Shown: positions 21,697-27,226 of the stretch, piece after piece | How positions within the stretch are numbered: the stretch's first letter is position 1 | Layout of the letters: each line of letters opens with the position of its first letter | IMG/VR virus record: IMGVR_UViG_3300029319_000394 | Location: 1 to 27,226 of that record | Length of the DNA: 27,226 bases | Direction: 5' to 3' (one strand) | Origin: a virus | Program-made: the position numbers and the translations under genes | The notes under the pieces: model-generated | Told to the model about the DNA's origin: nothing | What the model saw: the letters and a program-made list of their open reading frames with translations, nothing else | Database searches by the model: none

Positions 21697-22986
21697 TTAT
21701 AAATTTAATCCTTTTGTTGATAACGCGGTATAGCCAGTTGGTACATCATATTCAAAAATTCCTATTCCACTTGCGTTAGTTCCTGCACTAGATACTGCTG
21801 TTGTTCCAAAATAACCATTACCGAAGTTTGCCTGACAATAACTAGAATGTGTTGTAGCATCACCCCATGCAAAAAAATAAGTTCCAGCAGTTATTGTTAT
21901 CGCTCCTGTGCTTGTAGTTGGATCAGCACTATTTTGCCATGTTCCATTTTTACTAAAAAATAATCTGTTATTATCTAAATCCATAGCTACACCAATAATA
22001 TCATTTTGTGTCCAAGTATTCCCACTCCATGAAATATTAGAATTATTATTTCTTACATATCCTGTATTGTCATAATAACCCCAAGAAGTAGATGTACTTC
22101 CTAATTGAGCAGACGCAGATATTGTTGGAGATTGTGTAATACCTACAAGTTGTCTATAAGGTGTAGCAGAGCCACCATTGTGTTTCAATTCAAAATAATA
22201 TTTACCAGAAGATGCTGCTAAAGTTGATGTGTTCCAAGTTTCAATACTAGTACCACCACTATTTAAAGCAGTATTACCAGAACTAAATGTTGAACTAGCA
22301 TAATAATTATCTAAAGGATTCCATGTAGCAAAAACATTACTTGGACAATCTTCTGTTTTTGTACAAGTACCAGTTAATGTAAAATTATTTCCATTACCAG
22401 AGTGGTCTGTGCCTGTATTACCATCTTTTAAAATAAAATACCCATTAGTTCCATAAGTTACACTTGGAGCAGTATTTATTTTCCATTCACCAGTTGTTGC
22501 ATCTGTTGAGCCGAATACTGTTGGGTCATAAGCTGTTCCATCTACAAAATGAAAATGTGACATAACACATTCTAAATTATCATAAGAACTAAGACCACCA
22601 CCATAAGTATGAATATAATGCTCTGCACCACCACCATTATAGTTTTGAGCATCAACTGTTATTGATGTTTTTACACTTTCGCCATTGTAATAAAGTGTTC
22701 CAGTTCCACTACTCACTTTTAAATGAATATGATACCAAGCATTTACATCTCTCATATAGACTGTTGGTGAAAATCTTGTGTTTCCATTATTTCTATAAAA
22801 AGTAATGTTGTTTGGTGTAGTATCTCCTTGAAAAAATAAACCACTTGGATCACTATCACTAATACTCCAAAGATAAGGAACATTAGTAGTTGTTGGTGCA
22901 AAATTATTTATTTTTACCCAGAATGATACTGTGTAAGTATTACTTGTTGATGGTGTAAAATCTGTTTTACTAAAATATCCTGCCAT
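21697..22986 (-). CDS. LamG-SPRY adhesin / fibre protein, copy B
   Basis: A 429-residue protein with two sugar/protein-binding beta-sandwich domains. Residues about 15-160 resemble a laminin-G/concanavalin A-like fold (Y-T-V-S-F-W-V-K, A-W-Y-H-I-H-L-K-V, G-T-L-Y-Y-N-G-E). A linker with G-T-N-G-Y-F-I-L and D-H-S-G-N-G-N-N-F-T follows. Residues about 255-395 resemble a SPRY/B30.2 domain (G-K-Y-Y-F-E-L-K, R-Q-L-V-G-I-T, I-G-V-A-M-D-L-D-N-N-R-L-F-F-S-K-N-G). The end F-G-N-G-Y-F-G-T-T-A-V-S-S-A-G and F-E-Y-D-V-P-T-G-Y is nearly identical to copy A at 25216-26574. It is probably displayed on the tail to bind glycans or surface proteins. It overlaps the upstream gene by TAATG. Confidence 0.8.
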   Translation of the reverse strand: MAGYFSKTDFTPSTSNTYTVSFWVKINNFAPTTTNVPYLWSISDSDPSGLFFQGDTTPNNITFYRNNGNTRFSPTVYMRDVNAWYHIHLKVSSGTGTLYYNGESVKTSITVDAQNYNGGGAEHYIHTYGGGLSSYDNLECVMSHFHFVDGTAYDPTVFGSTDATTGEWKINTAPSVTYGTNGYFILKDGNTGTDHSGNGNNFTLTGTCTKTEDCPSNVFATWNPLDNYYASSTFSSGNTALNSGGTSIETWNTSTLAASSGKYYFELKHNGGSATPYRQLVGITQSPTISASAQLGSTSTSWGYYDNTGYVRNNNSNISWSGNTWTQNDIIGVAMDLDNNRLFFSKNGTWQNSADPTTSTGAITITAGTYFFAWGDATTHSSYCQANFGNGYFGTTAVSSAGTNASGIGIFEYDVPTGYTALSTKGLNL

Positions 22987-24158
22987 TAGAATTGTCCTCC
23001 TCCTGATGCTCCGTGAGATATAGTAATACTAAACGCACGGTCCGCTGTTTGACCCTCTGCATCCGTTGCTCGAATAGTAAAACTATACGTTGTTGTTTGC
23101 GTTGAGCCTGATTCAGTACCCGTAATTGCACCTGTACTTGTATTTAAACTTGCACCACCTGGAAGTGCTCCAGATTGTACAGCAAAACTTGTAGCATTTG
23201 TTGCAGCAACTGTAAAGTTGATAGTTCCGCCATTTGAAACTGTTCCCAAACTACCTGCTCCAGTTGTCCATGCAGGTGCATCAGATACCGTAAGTAAAGC
23301 TGTTCCTGATCTACATGCAATACCATCGTTATTTTCTAGTCTTAAAAAATATGTACCATCAACTGGTAAAGTAAAGTTTGCAGTAACAGATGTTGCACTT
23401 GAAAATGTCACAGAGTTTGCAGTAACAATCGCACCAGTAGATGCGTTGATTGCATCAACAAAAGGTGGTGTAGAACTGTCCTTAAAATTTGTACCAGTAA
23501 TCACTACGTTAGCAGCATTATTATCAATAACAGTTGGACTGATAGATGAAATAGTTGGAAACGTAATACTATCTGCAAAAGATAATGTCCCTGATCCGTT
23601 AGTCGCGATTACTTGATTAGCTGTGCCATCAGCTGTTGGTAATTTTAAAAATACACCAGTATTGATTGTAGGTGAATTATGTATTGTGTGATTACCCATG
23701 TGTGCATGTGATGAACACTGGTAATATAAAATGCTTGGTGTATCTTTATCTACAGCAATTGTTGTGTGTGCACCTGAATTTCCTGGTGCAGGTGAACTAC
23801 CTGTATTAGTTACTCCAGTTGTAAACTCTGTTGTTTTAGCAGCATCAACATAAAATCTTAATGGGTGTCCAGAGTTAGATGCATCTGATTGATCAAATTT
23901 ATAATAGTATGGTTTTGCTGTATCATTACCTTTTAATTCTATAATTGGTGCTTCAATACCATTTATAACATACGCATTAGAACTACCAACGTTGTAATAT
24001 GGATGACCAGTAGTCTTAGTTGCAACTGTAACTGTGTATACTATTGGAGCAGACGATGATGCATAAGGACTAAGAAATCCTCCACCACCAGAATCTTTAC
24101 TGATGATAAGATTACCGTTTTGGTCCTGAATTGTATCTACTTTTAATATACTACTCAT
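22986..24158 (-). CDS. Tail fibre protein with cupredoxin-like, IPT/TIG and Ig-like domains
   Basis: A 390-residue multidomain fibre. The N-terminal S-S-I-L-K-V-D-T-I-Q-D-Q-N-G-N-L-I-I is a phage fibre anchor pattern. Residues about 38-160 form a cupredoxin-like domain with the ligand set His98 (S-G-H-P-L-R-F), Cys148, His151 and Met154 (Y-Y-Q-C-S-S-H-A-H-M-G), so it could bind copper. An IPT/TIG Ig-like domain follows (about 197-290, I-S-P-T-V-I-D and V-I-T-G-T-N-F). A He_PIG-like Ig domain (292-384) comes last, with L-P-G-G-A-S-L-N and I-R-A-T-D-A-E-G-Q-T-A-D-R-A-F-S. The C-terminal half is homologous to the truncated gene at the right edge. It is probably a receptor-contacting fibre; metal binding is a prediction from ligand spacing. 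Confidence 0.75.
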   Translation of the reverse strand: MSSILKVDTIQDQNGNLIISKDSGGGGFLSPYASSSAPIVYTVTVATKTTGHPYYNVGSSNAYVINGIEAPIIELKGNDTAKPYYYKFDQSDASNSGHPLRFYVDAAKTTEFTTGVTNTGSSPAPGNSGAHTTIAVDKDTPSILYYQCSSHAHMGNHTIHNSPTINTGVFLKLPTADGTANQVIATNGSGTLSFADSITFPTISSISPTVIDNNAANVVITGTNFKDSSTPPFVDAINASTGAIVTANSVTFSSATSVTANFTLPVDGTYFLRLENNDGIACRSGTALLTVSDAPAWTTGAGSLGTVSNGGTINFTVAATNATSFAVQSGALPGGASLNTSTGAITGTESGSTQTTTYSFTIRATDAEGQTADRAFSITISHGASGGGQF

Positions 24159-24160
24159 AA

Positions 24161-25207
24161 TTAATTAGCTGTTGTTGGTACTCCATTTGTTGTTTCATCG
24201 GCTACAAAAGGGTCTTTAGCAAATGCCATAAACATATAAGGTTCGCCACTTTGATTGTGATTTGAATGTGACATCCTTAATTTAAAACCATTACTATAAA
24301 TATCTGATTCGGTATTAGCATCTGGTGCAGTTTCTGCGTAAGTACTATTTGCGTATAAATCTCGCCATTGACCATTAAAATCTCTATTAGGGTCTCTTAT
24401 TAACCAGTCAGCAGTTCCACCTATTTTTTTAGTCATTACAAAATTAGGTTTAAATCCTGTGTAAATAAAAGGGCCCTCTGTATCTCCGTTACCATTATAC
24501 GTTCCTATTTTACAATAACCTTTTACGTTTTTAAAAACATACATTATATAATTTTGTCCACTAGCATTTGTATCAGTATCTGTTCCAATATTAACCACTG
24601 TTGATGTTGGAACAGCATCATTAAAAGCATATGGTTGATTAGAATTTGCAGCACTATTGGAATCCAAAACCATTCTTGTTCTACCATTAAAATCATTACA
24701 CCAAAAAATCCAGCTAGGGGTTTGAGTTCTACTTTTAATAATAAGTGCGTCTGGAGTTCCACCAAGACCATGAGCAATAGTTCCATTTGAACCTGTGCCC
24801 GTATATGCGTATATTCCAAAACCAGATGTTGTATTAATAGAAACTGCTGTTGGTGTTATACTACCTCCAGATATAGCTGAAGTAGTTCCTGCTTTCCAAT
24901 TCCATGATACATAAGTTTGACCATTTTGGTTTGCACCATTGTCAGTGCCAACAGTAAAACCATCAGTACCAAAAGCTGTAAGTTGTTGAGCTTGTGTGTC
25001 TTCAGCGTTATTACGGTTTGGAGATAGTCTTGTAGTTACACCTCTTAAAGAATCAAAAGAATTATGATTTTCAGTACCACTTCTTTGTTTAAGCCATACC
25101 CAGTCAGGTTGATGTCCAACACCTGTAATAGAATTAGACGAACCTGTACCCGTGTAAAGTATAGTATTAAAATATACGTTTGATTTTTTAATTGCACTAT
25201 AAGCCAT
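24161..25207 (-). CDS. DUF7483-like fibre / receptor-binding protein, copy A
   Basis: A 348-residue beta-rich protein paralogous to the 339-aa protein at 20676-21695. Shared blocks are K-S-x-x-Y-F-N-T-x-L-Y-T-G (9-21), G-V-G-x-Q-P-D (30-36), R-G-V-T-x-R-x-S near 55-62, T-Y-x-S-W-N-W-K-A near 102-110, and the Y-M-F-M-A-F-A-K end. Loop regions between the blocks are much more divergent than the blocks, as expected for variable host-contact surfaces. It is the third gene of the first fibre cassette. A receptor-binding role is inferred from context; no enzymatic motif is visible. Confidence 0.7.
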   Translation of the reverse strand: MAYSAIKKSNVYFNTILYTGTGSSNSITGVGHQPDWVWLKQRSGTENHNSFDSLRGVTTRLSPNRNNAEDTQAQQLTAFGTDGFTVGTDNGANQNGQTYVSWNWKAGTTSAISGGSITPTAVSINTTSGFGIYAYTGTGSNGTIAHGLGGTPDALIIKSRTQTPSWIFWCNDFNGRTRMVLDSNSAANSNQPYAFNDAVPTSTVVNIGTDTDTNASGQNYIMYVFKNVKGYCKIGTYNGNGDTEGPFIYTGFKPNFVMTKKIGGTADWLIRDPNRDFNGQWRDLYANSTYAETAPDANTESDIYSNGFKLRMSHSNHNQSGEPYMFMAFAKDPFVADETTNGVPTTAN

Positions 25208-25215
25208 ATTATATC

Positions 25216-26574
25216 CTATCCATAAGTATTTAAATTTTTTGTGTTTAACGCATAATAGCCAGTTGGGACATCGTATTCAAATAAAGATCCATTACCATTT
25301 GAACCAGCAGAAGATATAGCCGTTGTACCAAAATATCCGTTACCAAAGTTTATGCTTTGTTTATTACCATTTCCATAGACATCAAAAAATGGAGTAATTG
25401 GAGTGCCAGCAGCAGGCCAAGACACACTTAACTTACCATTTACACTTGTTCCTGGAAATGCTTGGTTATTATTACCACTACCATCTGCCCATGTGCTATC
25501 ACTTGCACCACCATTTTTTGAAAAATAAATATTTCCATTAGTTATATCTAATGCAACGCTTATAATATCTCCTGCAGTATATGATGACATGTAAGTTGTA
25601 GAAGAACCATTATAGTAAATTTCTCCGTTTTGGTGAATATAAAATGCGCCTGTTCCATAGTAGTAACTACCACCATGTGTTTTATTATTACTAAAAAATA
25701 TACCTAATCTATGTCCAGTTGTTGCTGCTACATCAACTTTAAATTCCCAATACCACTTTCCTGTTTCAGGTGAAATAGTTCCAAATGTCTGTCTGTTAGC
25801 ATTATCAGGGCTAGACATAGTTAAATTAGCATTTGAAAATGTTGGTGTTGCTATACCAATACTTTGTTTAATTACATCATTAGGATTTAAAGTGCAGTAA
25901 TTATTTGATGGTGTATCAAGTGATTGTATTAAATTTCCATTAGTTGTAAAATTATTTGATTGACCTGAAGAGTCTAATCCTAAATTACCAGAGTTTTCAA
26001 ATTTTAAATGAAAACCATTTGTACCCCAAGTAACACCAGATGGTGATTTAAATTTCCAAATATTTGTTGCAGTATTTGTTTCACCAAATACAGTTGGAGC
26101 CACAACACTTCCGTCAACAAAAGCTAGGTGACTTATGTTTCCTTCAAATTGATCTGCGTTATTAGAGTTATCACCAATAGTATGTGCAAGAGCTGAACCT
26201 AATCTTAAAACATAATCTTGTGAAGGATAACTTGTATCATTAAATTCAGTTTCTTGTACTCCATTTACCCAAAGTTTTATTCTATCGGCAGCTGTCGCTT
26301 GTGTAGTATCAAATTGAACAACGATATGATAAAATGCTGATGGATCTCTAAACAATCTTTTAGTTGTTACATAGTATTGTTGAGAACTTACTTTTTCATA
26401 AAATGAAAATCTATTTGCACTATTAAATCTTATATCTGCTCTATTGTTGGAGTCTGTGTATGTGCTAAAAATAGAACCATCACTACCTATATCAGCTCTT
26501 TTTACCCACATAGATAAAGTAAATTTTTTGTTTCCAGTTGGTGTTGAAAATGTATGTGTTAATGTACTTGCCAT
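25216..26574 (-). CDS. LamG-SPRY adhesin / fibre protein, copy A
   Basis: A 452-residue paralogue of the 429-aa product at 21697-22986. The N-terminal LamG/ConA-like domain (about 1-155) has F-T-L-S-M-W-V-K, F-Y-H-I-V-V-Q-F-D and I-K-L-W-V-N-G-V-Q. After W-G-T-N-G-F-H-L-K-F and S-G-Q-S-N-N-F-T, a SPRY-like domain (about 270-395) has G-K-W-Y-W-E-F-K, I-S-V-A-L-D-I-T-N-G-N-I-Y-F-S-K-N-G. The shared C-terminal peptide F-G-N-G-Y-F-G-T-T-A-I-S-S-A-G and F-E-Y-D-V-P-T-G-Y closes it. No signal peptide, consistent with a virion rather than secreted protein. Likely a host-surface binding fibre subunit. Confidence 0.8.
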   Translation of the reverse strand: MASTLTHTFSTPTGNKKFTLSMWVKRADIGSDGSIFSTYTDSNNRADIRFNSANRFSFYEKVSSQQYYVTTKRLFRDPSAFYHIVVQFDTTQATAADRIKLWVNGVQETEFNDTSYPSQDYVLRLGSALAHTIGDNSNNADQFEGNISHLAFVDGSVVAPTVFGETNTATNIWKFKSPSGVTWGTNGFHLKFENSGNLGLDSSGQSNNFTTNGNLIQSLDTPSNNYCTLNPNDVIKQSIGIATPTFSNANLTMSSPDNANRQTFGTISPETGKWYWEFKVDVAATTGHRLGIFFSNNKTHGGSYYYGTGAFYIHQNGEIYYNGSSTTYMSSYTAGDIISVALDITNGNIYFSKNGGASDSTWADGSGNNNQAFPGTSVNGKLSVSWPAAGTPITPFFDVYGNGNKQSINFGNGYFGTTAISSAGSNGNGSLFEYDVPTGYYALNTKNLNTYG

Positions 26575-26583
26575 AATATTATC

Positions 26584-27226
26584 CTAGTTAAACTGCCCTG
26601 AGTTGTTAGCTGCAAAAAGAAATGTTAAACTAAATGCTCGGTCAGCAGTTTGTCCCTCAGCATCTGTTGCTCGTATAGTAAAGTTAAACGTTGTATCCGC
26701 TGAAGCACCAGATTCCGTTCCTGTTAATGTAGACGATCCTGAGCCACTATTCAATGTAATTCCACCAGGTAGTGATCCTGATTGTACAGTCATACCTGTT
26801 GAATTTGTTGCTGTTAAAGTTATTGTTCCTATACTTGAACCTCCAGAAAATGTACCTAATGTCCCTGCTCCAGTTACCCATGCTGGTGCATCAGAAACTG
26901 TTAATACAGCACCTGTTTGCACTGCATTACCATCTGGGTTTTCAATATATAATTTGTATGTGCCATCCACAGGCAAAGTAAATTTAGCTGTAATACTTGT
27001 TGCAGATGAAAATGATACTTCATCAGCTACAACGGTTGCTCCTGTAGAACTATTAATAGCTGTAACCAAAGGCACTGATACAAAATTAGTTCCTGCTATT
27101 GTACAAGTAGTTTGTGTGTTTTCAATTGTTGATGGTGTAATAGATGAAAAAGTTGGTCTTGTTTCTGTAGTTAAAGTAATAGATCCACCAAGGGCCACTG
27201 CTTGACCATTGATTGTAATTTGTCCA
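26584..27226 (-). CDS. C-terminal part of an Ig-domain tail fibre (5' end beyond window)
   Basis: The frame is open to the right edge: upstream of a GTG at 27198 it continues as G-Q-I-T-I-N-G-Q-A, so this GTG is an internal Val, not the start. The visible 213 residues hold an IPT/TIG domain (T-R-P-T-F-S-S-I-T-P-S-T-I and I-A-G-T-N-F) and a He_PIG-like Ig domain (L-P-G-G-I-T-L-N and I-R-A-T-D-A-E-G-Q-T-A-D-R-A-F-S), ending N-N-S-G-Q-F-N. This matches the C-terminal half of the 390-aa fibre at 22986-24158. Whether the missing N-terminus also has a cupredoxin-like domain cannot be seen. It is the first visible gene of fibre cassette A. Confidence 0.8.
   Translation of the reverse strand, partial: GQITINGQAVALGGSITLTTETRPTFSSITPSTIENTQTTCTIAGTNFVSVPLVTAINSSTGATVVADEVSFSSATSITAKFTLPVDGTYKLYIENPDGNAVQTGAVLTVSDAPAWVTGAGTLGTFSGGSSIGTITLTATNSTGMTVQSGSLPGGITLNSGSGSSTLTGTESGASADTTFNFTIRATDAEGQTADRAFSLTFLFAANNSGQFN

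Noticed and set aside
26584-27198. Complete 204-aa gene starting at the GTG at 27198
   Set aside because: The frame stays open and meaningful (I-T-I-N-G-Q-A) up to the window edge, so this GTG is internal to a longer fibre gene.
26603-27205. Long plus-strand ORF (200 codons) opposite the Ig-domain fibre
   Set aside because: Mirror of a Thr/Val/Ser-rich coding region; no ribosome binding site, no recognisable domain, and the minus-strand frame has clear Ig-domain motifs.
19063-27226. Diversity-generating retroelement acting on the fibre genes
   Set aside because: No reverse transcriptase, template repeat or adenine-mutagenesis pattern is visible; divergence between copies is spread over loops.

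Overview
The window looks like roughly 27 kb of an AT-rich, tailed, podovirus-like marine bacteriophage genome. It is probably an uncultured relative of the pelagiphages that infect SAR11-type bacteria. That placement is inference: it rests on gene content (PolA, AEP-type primase, MAEGG/VGG-motif virion proteins, an LVEFNFRPGID-type tail protein, LamG/SPRY/Ig-domain fibres) and the strong A+T bias. No terminase, portal, capsid, RNA polymerase, integrase, tRNA or CRISPR array is visible. Both ends are cut inside genes: a DNA polymerase on the left and a fibre protein on the right.

Layout. Every gene but one is on the minus strand. (1) 1-6378 is a leftward replication module: a 119-aa unknown protein, a 183-aa coiled-coil protein, a candidate ssDNA-binding protein, an AEP/TOTE-like primase, a previously uncalled 24-codon membrane peptide, a UvrD-like SF1 helicase, a DUF3310 protein, then family A DNA polymerase (truncated). 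(2) 6380-6414 is a compact, near-palindromic divergent promoter. (3) 6432-7862 holds the only plus-strand gene, a SNF2-type SF2 ATPase, whose stop codon overlaps the stop of the converging endolysin. (4) 7859-8532 is the lysis pair (M15 peptidase, holin-like protein). (5) 8532-14337 carries three proteins that look like internal or ejected virion proteins. (6) 14337-19779 carries further virion proteins and tail components, including two small ones. (7) 19787-27226 is a large adhesin region. It has two related beta-repeat proteins and a three-gene fibre cassette present twice in tandem: Ig-domain protein, LamG-SPRY protein, DUF7483-like protein.

How it works together. Gaps between late genes are at most about 10 nt from the right edge to 7859, so the late region reads as one long transcript whose promoter lies outside the window. 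Many junctions are TAATG or ATGA overlaps, suggesting translational coupling. The replication genes make a plausible replisome without a T7-type primase-helicase: AEP primase, SF1 helicase, PolA carrying Leu at the O-helix position equivalent to E. coli Phe762, and an SSB-like protein.

The most unusual points are the duplicated fibre cassette; a cupredoxin-like fibre domain with an intact type-1 copper ligand set; exact 22-residue repeats in paralogous short and long tail proteins; a GC-rich GNRA-capped hairpin before the primase; and the small membrane peptide overlapping both the primase and helicase genes.
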